Origin: Chromobotia macracanthus
Lineage: Eukaryota; Chordata; Actinopteri; Cypriniformes; Botiidae
DNA length: 64,000 nucleotides
Assembly (NCBI GenBank): GCA_036877525.1
Contig: JAZGTH010000122.1
Span: 2,501 to 66,500 of the forward strand
Direction of reading: 5' to 3'
Under the pieces are notes generated by a model. The model searched no databases. It was not told where the DNA came from and worked only from the letters and a program-made list of their open reading frames with translations. Below, one piece after another: positions 1-9,864 of the stretch. How positions within the stretch are numbered: the first letter of the stretch is position 1; every line of letters starts with the position of its first letter. A program made the translations under genes and the position numbers.

Positions 1-1344
1 ACACAAACAAAAGATGTTCATGTCGTAAAAATGGTGTGTGGGAGAATAAAAACAAGGAAACTGAAGAATAATGGGATGGTGCATGTAATAAGAAAACCAA
101 CAGAAAAGGATAGAAAACAATAGAAAGACATTAATATCTGAGTCTACACCCTAAGGGGAGTAGTTATTTTACACTGGGGATTAAAGCCCTGCCCAGGTCC
201 TCCAAAAGAGAGAGATCTGAATATTGTTTTCACCCCTAACCCCCTATCCTATCCCTAACCCGCACCCTCGCCCTGGACCCTTAGAAGCCTGGGGTTTGGA
301 ATTTCATTCCCTAAACACTCTCCAGACCCTGACAATCAGGTAAATTTATCAACGGTTATGAGCGATTTCTTGAACTTTCTTATATTATTTGACCACTGGT
401 GTCACTGGCATTTGAATTGGCATGAGCTAAAGAATTCAAAAACAATTTCGTTTTTAGAGCTTTTAAGTCAAAAGTTAAACATAAATGAAACTTTGAACTG
501 TTGGTGGTTCTAAAGGGAGACTCCAAATTTCGTGGTGATTGGTGGTTACATTTCAAACTGTCTTCTGTGCCAAATTTTAAAATTGTTTTGCCATACCATT
601 CTACCATAGACTCATCACTTTAGATTACTTTATTTGGAAGTATCAACAGTAATAAAAGTAAAATTAAAAAGCGACTACTAAAGATCTTTATGTAACTCAT
701 CTTAATTTAACCGATGTACTGCCTGAAAAAAAACTTTCCTGAAAAATTTAAATAACTGCTGAAGACTACAGCGACCAACAAAACTGGGGCATTTAACATT
801 AAGTAATAGCGTGTATTTACTGTAAATTAAAAGTGCATTGTATAAAAACAAGAACACACACTACAAAGCAAGTGATGGACCATATACATATTATAAAAAT
901 AGGGACATTTAAGACTTTATAATTCATACATCAAGAAAACCAAGGTCTTTTCAGAATTTGCAGTTTTTCATATTTAGAAAAAATAACTTGTGTACTAAAA
1001 CAAAATGAATTAAGTCTTTTTTTACTGTAATACATGAATGCATGATGGCTTGTGAGTAAACTATTCAACGTTAAAAAAACTATTATAATATCAGTTTCCC
1101 ACAGTTTTAACCTTTCTGTGCTTTTATGATTCAGTTTCAAAACTTTTCTTGTATTTGTACCACTGCCTGATACATGACCACACTAAAAGTTTAGTTCAGA
1201 GAAATGCTAAAAGAAACTGAAAGGCCTTATATATAGGAAAATGCAAAAAAGGAGGATGAGGTAAACAAATGACCACATCTGACGTCTGTTTCAATTCATT
1301 CACACTTCCCAGTCAATACTCACTCCAATCAAGCCACCCAGTGT
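1..1344. other. sp1-like 3' flank / untranslated sequence and unassigned DNA
   Basis: No coding signal is visible. The part next to 1345 should be 3' untranslated sequence of the minus-strand sp1-like gene. Roughly 360-600 is A/T-rich and resembles, in phrasing such as 'gcatgagctaaagaat', the dispersed repeat at 44850-47070, so it may be a diverged copy. The rest is unassigned. Confidence 0.4.
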
Positions 1345-1655
1345 TCATTGATAGTCATTGTTATTCAAGTTAATGGAGTGGAGATCTGTAACTTGCATAA
1401 CATCGATGTTACTAGAAGCCAATCGCGCAAAGCCTTCTGACGACAATGTGTCCATGGTTATAAGAGCTTTCTGATCACTCATCCCATTGCTTGTAGCGCA
1501 GCTGTCAGTAGTGGCTAAAGTGGGGACAGTGCTGTCATTGGTGTTTGCCACTCCAGCTGAACTTTTCTTATTCAAATGGGTCTTGATGTGCTTAGACAGG
1601 TGGTCACTACGCATGAAACGTTTAGGACACACTAGGCATGAGAACTGTTTTTCAC
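1345..1655 (-). CDS. sp1: Sp1-like transcription factor, last coding exon (zinc finger 3 and C-terminus)
   Basis: This exon encodes the third C2H2 zinc finger of an Sp factor (C-x2-C then H-x3-H, with the RSDHLSKHIKTH recognition helix) and a C-terminal tail of about 75 residues ending in TGA at 1345-1347. Sp factors bind GC boxes in promoters in the nucleus. The tail segment FARLASSNIDVMQVTDLHSI closely resembles the end of vertebrate SP1 and not those of SP3 or SP4 as I know them, hence the symbol. The acceptor is tttacag before GTGAAA, and the phase (G|GT) matches the donor at 2508. It is one of only two sp1 exons visible. The large glutamine-rich exon and upstream exons do not follow in the next 13 kb or anywhere on the minus strand here. 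It may therefore be the surviving 3' end of a broken copy, or of a gene split by rearrangement or assembly. Confidence 0.8.
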
Positions 1656-2507
1656 CTGTAAACAGACAAAATCCAAATATGTTCAGAAAAAGCACATTAC
1701 TACAAAACTCTTACAAATAAAATGTGATCAACTTTAGATATGCCTTACTGTCTACAACAAGTGACTACTGGTGCTTAAAGTGAGAGAAAATTTTGCTTCT
1801 ATAAATTTTACTGCTTTAAAATGCACATTCTCTTTGAAGCCATTATTTCTAGGGCCGGCAACTAAGTATGTTGATCCGGTGTTATTATTTAGAAAAAATT
1901 AGTTAATAAAGAACACAATTAATCAACTGTTGAGCTGTACATAAATTCTTATCTCTTGCAAGGGTTATAAAAACGACCAATCGCAAGCAACACAGACACC
2001 ACAAACAGAACTTAATGTAAGAGTCCAGAGACGCAATGAAATCATGGCAGTGTACACAGACCAAATAATACACAAACAGTTCCCCAAGTCATATTTGACT
2101 TAACACATTACTTGTATTACACATACAGAACATGTGTTCTAGTGCCAGCGTAAGATGGGCTTTAGGACACAACAATGTTCTAATGAACCCTAACCCTCTA
2201 ATGAATCAATATGTCTCCAATATGGTTTGTCATTTGAATCTTGTATTTGGCTAATGTTAATCACTTTACATGGCCATTCACACTAATGTTAACCTAGACA
2301 AATGCGCACTATTAGGCACATATCCAAGCTAAATTAGTGCCACTCTTAGTGCATGCATTAATGCCTTAATGTGCATTTCTCTCCAAAAGCGTATCCACTA
2401 TACAGCACAGAGGATGAATCAGTGTTTTTTACTTCATTATCGATGCTCCTAAAGACTTCACAAATGTTAAAAACTGCTCTAGTGTTTACCATCAATCTCT
2501 CTCTCAC
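1656..2507 (-). other. Intron between the two sp1-like exons
   Basis: The intron runs from a donor CACACAG|gtgag at 2508/2507 to an acceptor tttacag at 1656. The phases on both sides agree. No gene or clear mobile element is seen inside. Confidence 0.7.
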
Positions 2508-2703
2508 CTGTGTGTGTTCTCTTGTGCCGCTGCAGCTCATCAGAGCGTGTGAAACGTTTCCCACAGAAGGACCAGGAGCAAACAAAGGGTCTCTCCCCAG
2601 TGTGCCAGCGCAGGTGTGCCCGCAGATGAGATGTTTTGCCATATACCTTCCAACATCCAGGAATATGGCAGATGTGCTGCTTTTTTTTACTCGGATCACT
2701 GCT
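2508..2703 (-). CDS. sp1: Sp1-like transcription factor exon encoding zinc fingers 1 and 2
   Basis: The exon encodes SDPSKKKQHICHIPGC, then the first finger with KTSHLRAHLRWH and the second finger with GKRFTRSDELQRHKRTH. This is the standard Sp/KLF arrangement; with the next exon it completes the three-finger GC-box DNA-binding domain. The linkers TGERPF and TGE are intact. One oddity is Trp in place of the near-invariant Gly right after the second Cys of finger 1 (GCWKVYGK for GCGKVYGK). The acceptor is either cag|CAGTGATC or cagcag|TGATC, so the 5' edge is uncertain by 3 bases. A gypsy LTR begins 125 bases upstream and no further sp1 exon is found beyond it. Confidence 0.8.
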
Positions 2704-2827
2704 GTAACAGGAAGCACACTTAGAAAGAGATATACAACTACAACTATTAAATGACTTGAAACTAGTCACAACTCAGTCTATCCACCATCACTTTAGAATT
2801 GTATAGATAACAGGCTAAGAGGATACC

Positions 2828-3195
2828 TGTAACATCATGCCAGCAGAGGGAGCCCTCACCGGAATACTGACTGCTCATGCTCCCTCTGCTGAACTCTGAA
2901 CTTACTTCCTGTTTGGCATCTATATAAACCTTGCTGCCACATGGCCATGTTGCGAAGTATTGCCAGCTTAACACCTGACTACTAAGCATTCTCTTTTACT
3001 GCCTGCTTACCTGTGATTTACCTATTGTTTGGTTCTCGTTTTCTGATTTTTGCCTAGCCCCTTTGTTTGACACCTGCATTGGACTGTCTATGTTTATTAC
3101 GACCCTTTGCCTGTACTTTCGACTTTGATTATGGATAACCCCAATAAACATCCGCAACTGGATCCTGCTTCAGTTTCTGCCTCAGCCCCCTTACA
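2828..3195 (+). repeat. 5' LTR of Ty3/gypsy retrotransposon
   Basis: The LTR starts TGTAACATCA and ends CCCCCTTACA. It is a shortened version of the 3' LTR at 6129-6591, lacking about 95 bases near its 3' end. It holds a TATA box (TATATAA at 2921) and, 31 bases further on, the probable transcript start GCGAAGTATT (2952-2961). The gag start codon (3131) lies inside this LTR. The 5 bp flanks of the element (ATACC on the left, CCTGC on the right) do not form a target duplication. Confidence 0.9.
2921..2961 (+). promoter_or_regulatory. LTR promoter: TATA box and predicted transcript start
   Basis: TATATAA at 2921 is followed exactly 31 bases later by GCGAAGTATT. The same spacing to GCGAAG or GTGAAG occurs in three other LTRs in the window. 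The decamer is complementary to 3197-3206, just after the LTR. Confidence 0.7.
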
Positions 3196-6133
3196 GAATA
3201 CTTCGCCTACCCTCAATCCAGCGGATGTTTCACAGCTGCAAGCTGCATTTGTCTACCAGGGAGAACTATTACACAGCTACCACGAACAGCTAGTTAACTT
3301 ACAGGCATCGAATGAACTACTGCTCCAGCGACTTTGCTCTCCTCCTTCCACCATGTCGAGCACGGTAAGACTTGCTCTTCCCGATAAGTTTGATGGTTCT
3401 GCAGAACGGTGTAAAGGGTTCATTCGACAAGTACGCACTTATTTGGAATCGTTGGGGGATCAGTCTCATGCTAGTTCTGAGCAATGCTCTTTTATCATGT
3501 CACTATTATCTGGCAAGGCTATTGATTGGGCTGCTGCGGTTTGGGAGACGGACGAACAGTTTAGATCTTCACCTGAGTATTTTTTGCAACAACTCCGAGA
3601 AGTATTTGAATATCCTGCTGGGGGTCGGGATGTTTCGTCTCGTCTTTTACACCTTTCTCAAGGCTCACATAGTGCAGCAGAGCACGCAGTCGAATTCAGG
3701 ACTCTTGCAGCTCAGAGTGGATGGAATGATGCTGCACTTAAAGGGGTGTTTCGGGAAAGCCTATGTCCCCAATTGCAGTTGGAGATGGCATGTCGAGGTG
3801 AGGAATCTTCTTTCAATGACTTTGTTAACATGACTGTTAAGATTGATAATTTGCTCAGGAACTCACCTAAACCCAAGCAAGCGCATGCATCCCACCTTAT
3901 GTCACGACCTGCACTTCGGAATCCTGAGGCACCATGTGTTACCGAGCCCATGCAAGTAGGATCTACCAGACTGTCTGAGGACGACCGTAGACGAAGGCTC
4001 ATCAACAACCTCTGCTTTTATTGTGGTGAACCAGGTCATCATAAGTCACAGTGTCCTCAAAAGACCCGGAGGTCCCTCACAGCACAAGACCGGGTGAATG
4101 TGGACACCTTTTCACAAAATCCAGTTAAAGTCTTCACATTACCCGTACAGATTTCTACCGAAAGTGGTTCTTTTATGTTGACAGCATTAGTAGATTCCGG
4201 CGCCGCTCTCAACCTCATCAACTCGGACATCGCCCGGAAACATCAACTACCCACCATTCCATGCTTTCCACCTATCAGTATTACGGCTGTCAATAACCAA
4301 CCCATCAAAGGAGGAGTTCTGGAACAGACCCGATCACTGAAAATGCAAATTGGGGTTTTTCATGAAGAGAACATCTCTCTATATCTGATCGACTCACCCA
4401 AATATGAAATAATTTTAGGAATGCCATGGCTAAGTTGCCACGATCCCCACATCTCCTGGCGCACGGGTGAGCTGACCCACTGGTCTCCATTCTGTTTTAG
4501 TCACTGTCTAACCCTTAAGCAGTCCAGTCCATGTCTGTCCACAAGCATGGGGAGCCCTCCGAGCCTGACCCAACCAAAGATCCCCAAGGTTTATAACGAG
4601 CTTTTGGAGGTCTTCAGCAAGGTTAAAGCCACACAGTTACCACCACATCGGCACTGGGACTGTGCTATAGACCTTCTTCCCAACATGTGTCCTCCCAAAA
4701 GCAAAGTCTACCCGCTGTCACGCCAAGAAGCACAGGCTATGGAGGACTACATCAAGGAGGCTCTGGAAGCTGGCTTTATCCGTCCTTCTACTTCTCCCGC
4801 TGCAGCCGGCTTCTTCTTCGTGGAGAAGAAGGATGGGGGTCTGCGTCCGTGCATCGACTACAGAGGCCTCAATAATGTCACTGTTAAATTCAGGTATCCA
4901 CTGCCTCTAGTCCCTTCTGCCCTAGAACAACTCAGGAAGGCCAAAATTTTTACTAAACTCGACTTGAGAAACGCTTATAACCTGATACGCATCAGGGACG
5001 GAGATGAGTGGAAGACAGCTTTTCTCACCACCAGGGGGCACTACGAATACCTGGTTATGCCCTTTGGCCTTGCCAATGCCCCAGCCGTCTTCCAATCCTT
5101 CATAAATGAAGTCTTCAAAGATGTCCTCCACAAGTATGTCATATCTTGCGCATATCTTGACGACATCCTAATCTATTCCCTGAATGAAGAGGATCATGTC
5201 ACTCACGTCAAGAGTGTTCTTTCCAAGCTTCTCAATCACCAACTCTATGTCAAGACTGAAAAATGTGAGTTTCATGTGAAGCAGACAACATTCCTGGGGT
5301 ACAACATCAGCCACCAGGGCGTTGAAATGGATGCTTCTAAGGTAACCGCCGTCACTGAGTGGCCGCAGCCCTCCACGTTGAAAGAATTGCAGAGGTTCCT
5401 GGGATTTGCTAACTTCTATCGACGCTTCATTAGGAACTACAGTTCTATTGCTGCACCTCTCACCTCATTACTCAAGGGAAAACCCAGGAAGTTGTCATGG
5501 AACGCTTCCGCCAATGCAGCCTTCCAAAAGCTCAAGACCAGCTTCACGACGGCCCCCATCCTTAAACATCCAGATCCAGAACTCCCCTTCATTGTGGAGG
5601 TCGATGCTTCTGACTGCGGGATTGGAGCCGTGCTCTCTCAACGTCACGGACAGCCTCCCAAGCTTTTCCCGTGTGCCTTCTTCTCTCGGAAGCTAACCCC
5701 CGCTGAGTTTAATTATGATGTGGGAAACAAAGAGCTTCTGTCAATGAAGGCTGCCATGGAAGAGTGGAGACATTGGCTCGAGGGGGCAGCTCATCCTTTT
5801 CAAGTTATCACGGACCATAAGAACCTTGAGTATGTCAAGTCTGCTCGACGTCTGAATTCACGCCAGGCAAGATGGTCTCTGTTCTTTTCACGATTCCATT
5901 TTACAGTTACTTATCGTCCAGGCTCCAAGAATAGCAAGGCAGATGCACTATCCAGGCGCCATGATCCCCCACGACAGAACTACAATCCTGAACCTATCCT
6001 AAGTCCAGCCTTGTTTGTTGCTCCGGTCAACTGGGACATAATGGAGGAAATTCACCTGACCGTCCAGCACCACGTCCACGGGGACGCCCACGTAGAGCAC
6101 CTGGAGGTGCTCCTAGAGGGGGGGGTTCTGTAA
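3131..6133 (+). mobile_element. Ty3/gypsy gag-pol ORF lacking integrase
   Basis: The single open frame encodes about 1000 residues. Visible in order: Gag with a CCHC zinc knuckle (C-x2-C-x4-H-x4-C, about residues 295-308); an aspartic protease with LVDSGAALNLI (about 354); reverse transcriptase with KLDLRNAYN and the YLDD catalytic box (about 674-677); and RNase H with EVDASDCG (about 824) and a downstream NSKADALSRR. Normal elements continue into integrase. Here the frame jumps near 6058 to a short tail that ends at a TAA formed by the first bases of the 3' LTR. Read one base out of phase, that tail is the Arg/Pro/Gly-rich end typical of these polyproteins, so an internal deletion removed integrase and shifted frame. 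The ATG at 3131 is used as start; it lies within the LTR. The absence of stops over 3 kb suggests a fairly young copy. Confidence 0.93.
3197..3206 (+). other. Putative self-priming site just after the 5' LTR
   Basis: AATACTTCGC begins two bases after the LTR end and is the exact reverse complement of GCGAAGTATT at 2952-2961, the predicted 5' end of the transcript. In the Tf1/sushi group of LTR elements the mRNA 5' end folds back on such a site to prime reverse transcription instead of using a tRNA. That role is inferred here. Confidence 0.6.
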
Positions 6134-6591
6134 CATCACGCCAGCAGAGGGAGCCCTCACCGGAATACTGACTGCTCATGCTCCCTCCGCTGAACTCTGA
6201 ACTTTGAACTATGAACTTACTTCCTGTTTGGCAGCTATATAAACCTTGCTGCCACATGGCCACGTTGCGAAGTATTGCCAGCTTAACACCTGACTACTAA
6301 GCATTGTCTTTTACTGCCTGCTTTCCTGTGTTACCTATTGTTTGGTTCTCGTTTTCTGATTTTTGCCTAGCCCCTTTGTTTGACACCTGGATCGGACTGT
6401 TTGTTTAGATATTGATTCTCTGCCTGGATTTACGACCTCTGATTTACGTCTCTCCCTTTTGTTGTGTTGCATGGTTGGACTGTCTATGTGTATTACGACC
6501 CTTTGCCTGTACTTTCGACTTTGATTATGGATAACCCCAATAAACATCCGCAACTGGATCCTGCTTCAGCTTCTGCCTCAGCCCCCTTACA
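6129..6591 (+). repeat. 3' LTR of Ty3/gypsy retrotransposon
   Basis: It runs from TGTAACATCACG to CCCCCTTACA. It is the same family as 2828-3195, with the TATA box at 6236, GCGAAGTATT at 6267 and a short coding end starting ATGGATAACC. It contains about 95 bases missing from the 5' LTR. Confidence 0.9.
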
Positions 6592-6656
6592 CCTGCTACC
6601 AAAAGAAACAAAAAACAGTGAGATCAAAAAATATTCAGACTGTTAAATATATAAAC

Positions 6657-7173
6657 TGTAACAAAGGGTCAGAGACACGAGGATCCATTTGCAGCACTTT
6701 AATAGAATAAACAGACAGGCTGGGTCAACAACAGTAACTGGTATTTCAGAGGCAGAGCAGAGACTAGTTGAGGGACAGGCAAGGGTCAAAGGCAGGCAGC
6801 TACAATCATATAACCAAACACAGTCCGGGATCAGGGCAGGCAGCAAACAAACAATAAATCCAAAGACAGTCTGAGATAAGGGTAGGCAGCAAACAATCGT
6901 ATAATCCACTTAGTCCAGAATCAAAACGAGTAATCCAACTGGGTAATACAAACACTCTGAATTGTTGCCAGGACAAAACAAGACTTCACAATGAGTAAAA
7001 CAAAGCATAGGGTTTATATACGCAGGCAGATGAGGTTCAGGTGTCCAGACAGGAAGTAATCAGTCCCAGGTATGAGGCATGATGGGAAATGTAGTTCACA
7101 CCGAGACGAGTATTCAGGCAACGGTTCCCTCTGGTGGGGCAGAGGAGGTGGAGCAGGGACCTCCTCCGTAACA
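6657..7173 (-). repeat. Solo LTR of a related gypsy family
   Basis: The ends are TGTAAC and GTAACA, flanked by a perfect 5-base target duplication TAAAC (6652-6656 and 7174-7178). On the minus strand a TATATAAACC is followed 31 bases later by GTGAAGTCTTG, the same layout as the other LTRs. No internal sequence remains, so it arose by LTR-LTR recombination. It ends 17 bases from the collagen relic exon. Confidence 0.9.
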
Positions 7174-7190
7174 TAAACTACATCCCTCAC

Positions 7191-7244
7191 CTTGATACCT
7201 GTGGCACCATCCCGGCCAGGAGGACCATCACATCTGGGATTTCC
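7191..7244 (-). pseudogene. Fibrillar collagen relic, 54-bp Gly-X-Y exon
   Basis: This 54-base exon has good splice signals (ttttgtag acceptor, gtgagg donor). It encodes six triplets, GNP RCD GPP GRD GAT GIK. Exons of 54 bases are the hallmark of fibrillar collagen genes. The second triplet has Arg in place of the obligatory Gly. The context resembles the C-terminal half of the COL2A1 triple helix (SPGADGPPGRDGAAGVKG in human). Only this exon and 7380-7459 are found, so it is most likely a decayed fragment. Confidence 0.7.
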
Positions 7245-7379
7245 CTACAAAACAACATAGAAAATTAAACATTAAATTTTCAAGACAACTGTCAAATGTG
7301 TACAGGCAGTCAAAAACATTTTAGCAAATACTAAAGACATGACATTTCTCTATTAGAAATTCAGCTGACCTCTTTGACA

Positions 7380-7459
7380 GTTCTCCAGAAGGTCCTGTCA
7401 GTCCAGAAGGTCCTACAGGTCCAGGTGGTCCACGGTCTCCAGGTCCACCAGGATGAATG
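7380..7459 (-). pseudogene. Fibrillar collagen relic, upstream exon
   Basis: It encodes [18 protein letters not shown] and then TGPSGELSKR, closely matching COL2A1 ([20 protein letters not shown]). The 3' part GAACTGTCAAAGAG is one base short of five whole codons before the gtcagc donor, so it breaks frame with the next exon and loses a Gly. The acceptor region gctgttag is weak. COL2A1 and SP1 are both on human 12q13, consistent with an ancestral neighbourhood. Confidence 0.65.
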
Positions 7460-8037
7460 CTAACAGCTGTTCTCGTTTTGCAGTGAGTCAAGAGACAGGT
7501 TAAAATGGGACTGCAGCAGAAGGTTGGGGTCAAGGAAGAGAGTGAGGATAGGACCCAGAGCTACAGAGGTTTTGGTGCTACAATAATGGAATGCTATAAA
7601 GCCCACATGCTAATTTTATTATTGTTTTTCTGAAACTGGAAATAAAATACTTTACTGCCTTTCATGTCGCTCTCCGACCCGTCTTTTTTTTTCCTTACAC
7701 CCTTCACCAGGGAGACACGTGAGTGTCCCAACTAATCCTCACACACAGCACAAGAGTAAGGGTAAACCTTGGGCAACTCATGGTGTCTCATTAATATTTA
7801 CATTCCTTTAAAACACTCTTCTGCCACTTTGAATCCAAGGATGTTTCAAACATTTTATAGCAAAGATACAGCAAGATTTCTAAAATATTGAGGAGAAATA
7901 TAATCGGACTCTTTTTTGTTTGTTGCCATGTCAGACAAAATTCATAGTGACATTTTGTGATAACTACTATCTTTTTTGTTTATTTTTAGCTTTGTCCATA
8001 ACACAGACTTTCTCTTTAACTTTGGTTTATTTGCACA
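7460..8037. other. No gene seen
   Basis: A/T-rich sequence between the collagen relic and a LINE fragment. Nothing recognised. Confidence 0.4.
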
Positions 8038-9200
8038 ATGGTTATTACATATGATAGAAACTCTCTTGTTTCTATTGGTGTACAATCAAGCCACTTACAA
8101 CAGTTTTTAAACCCGGACTCAAGCTGGCCAAGCGAGATCCTGAGGAGCAAGAAAGGACGCGACCTGATGCGGAGGCCAAGAGGGAAAAGAACCGGTGTCA
8201 GGAACAGGCTGCTTACACGTGCACACTGTCCTCCTCTGCCTAGCATCCTGTTAGCCAACGTCCAGACTCTGGAAAACAAACTCGACGACCTCAGGGCCAG
8301 GGTAAAATTCCAGAGGGATATTTGGGACTGCAACCTCCTCTGCTTCACCAAAACGTGGCTGAACCCAGCGGTACCGGACCATGCCATCCAACTGGCCGAG
8401 TTCTTCTCGATCTACCGCATGGACAGGACAATGGAGCCGGGGAAGTCAAGAGGTGGTGGTGTGTGTTTGATGGTGAACAACAGCTGGTGTGACCGTGCAT
8501 GCGTTGTTCCCTTAACACGCTCCTGCTCACCCTATCTGGAACTTCTGACCATTAAATGGCGCCGTTTCTACCTTCCTCTGGAATTCAGCTCGGTGATAGT
8601 CAATGCCGTTTATATTCCACCTCAGGTGGACACGGACACTGCTTTATGGGAACTACATGAAGCTTTAACATCACAACAAACAACACCGGGAGACTGCACT
8701 CATTGTAGCGGGGGATTTTAACAGTGCAAACCTCATACGTGCTGTTTTGAACTTTCACCAGCAAATCACTTGCCCCACCAGGGGTGAAAAGGACATTAGA
8801 CCACTTCATTCAAAGACGACTACAAGGCACAATCTCGTCCACCATTTGGTAAATCGGACCACACCACCATCTTCCTCATGCCTAGATATAAACAAAGGCT
8901 AAAACAGCTCTGGTTCAGAGGGAGGTCACACGCTGGATGGACCAATTGGCGGCCGCTCTGTAAGATGCTATGGATGACACTCTGGACGAAGCGGACTGGG
9001 ACATGTTCAGGCGCAGCTCTGATGACGTCAACATGTTTACAGAAGCGGTCGTGGGATTCATCGGGAAATTTGCGGATGATACAGTTCATAATACGGTCGT
9101 CAGAACATTCCTGAACTAGAAACCATGGGCTGTGTCCTACAACGTGCGCAGAGCGGTGAAGGAGGTGAAGCGTCACAGTTCCAATACGGTGGCTAAATGT
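8038..9200 (+). mobile_element. Jockey-superfamily LINE fragment (endonuclease region), degenerate
   Basis: The first 227 codons are open and encode the N-terminal half of an apurinic-type endonuclease. Recognisable stretches are SILLANVQTLENKLDDLRAR, then a TKTWLNPAVPDHAIQL block (usually TETWL) and the SRGGGVCLMVN block. Further along, in other frames, GDFN-like and ANLIRAVLNFHQQ segments follow, so frameshifts have accumulated. No reverse transcriptase follows; the element is cut off at about 9200 where gypsy sequence begins. It is related to the LINE at 50655-53650, but of a different subfamily judging by the spacing and residues. Confidence 0.75.
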
Positions 9201-9204
9201 TAAT

Positions 9205-9864
9205 ATAAGTTTAACATCGGGCTATCATCCACAGTCCAATGGACAGACTGAGAGACTTAATCAGAAATCATTCGTTTTTTGAGATCGTATTGTAACCAGA
9301 ACCAGAATGATTAAAGCCATTTTTTGATGTGGGCGGAATATGCTCAGAACTCCTTGGTTAAATTGCCACAGGGATGACTCCTTTTAAATGTATTTTGGGG
9401 TACCAACCGCCGCTTTTCTCTTGGTTCAGGAAACCCACAGACCTGCCTTCAGTATCGGACTGGCTCCAACGTAGTGAGGAGGTCTGGGACTGAGCACACA
9501 CTCATCTCCTGCACGCTGTTTATCGTCAGGCCCAATAGGCTAACCGGCACCGACGTCCCGGTCCTATCTACTCCCCTGGTCAATGGGTATGGCTCTCCAC
9601 GAAGGATCTACGAATCAAACTGCATTGCAAAAAACTCAACCCCAGGTATGTCGGCCCTTTCAAAATTTCAAGACAAATTACCCCAGTCTCATTTTATTTA
9701 GAGCTTCTCAGTAACTACCGCATTTCTCCTACGTTTCAATGAACAAAACCTGCTGGTGGGCCGGTTGGAGAGTCTGAGGAAGGACCCAGGGAGCAGACAT
9801 ATCATGGTTATCATCAACCCCCTATCATGGTTGATGGCAAGGAGGGGTGGGTGGGTGGGTGCTC
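9205..9864 (+). mobile_element. Gypsy integrase C-terminal remnant
   Basis: Broken frames carry the integrase landmarks SGYHPQSNGQTERLNQ (in the TSGYHPQ region near 9220-9260), a following NRNQN/MLRTPWLN-like block, and the KLNPRYVGPF-type chromo-proximal region near 9640-9670. This is the part of pol missing from the element at 2828-6591. It runs straight into the LTR at 9865, so it is the 3' end of a 5'-truncated gypsy copy. Confidence 0.8.

Noticed and set aside
2371..2754. 127-codon ORF on the plus strand
   Set aside because: It is the antisense shadow of the sp1-like zinc finger exon.
7191..7459. A functional collagen gene in this window
   Set aside because: Only two exons, with two glycine losses and a one-base deletion. 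No propeptide or further Gly-X-Y exons are found within 10 kb.
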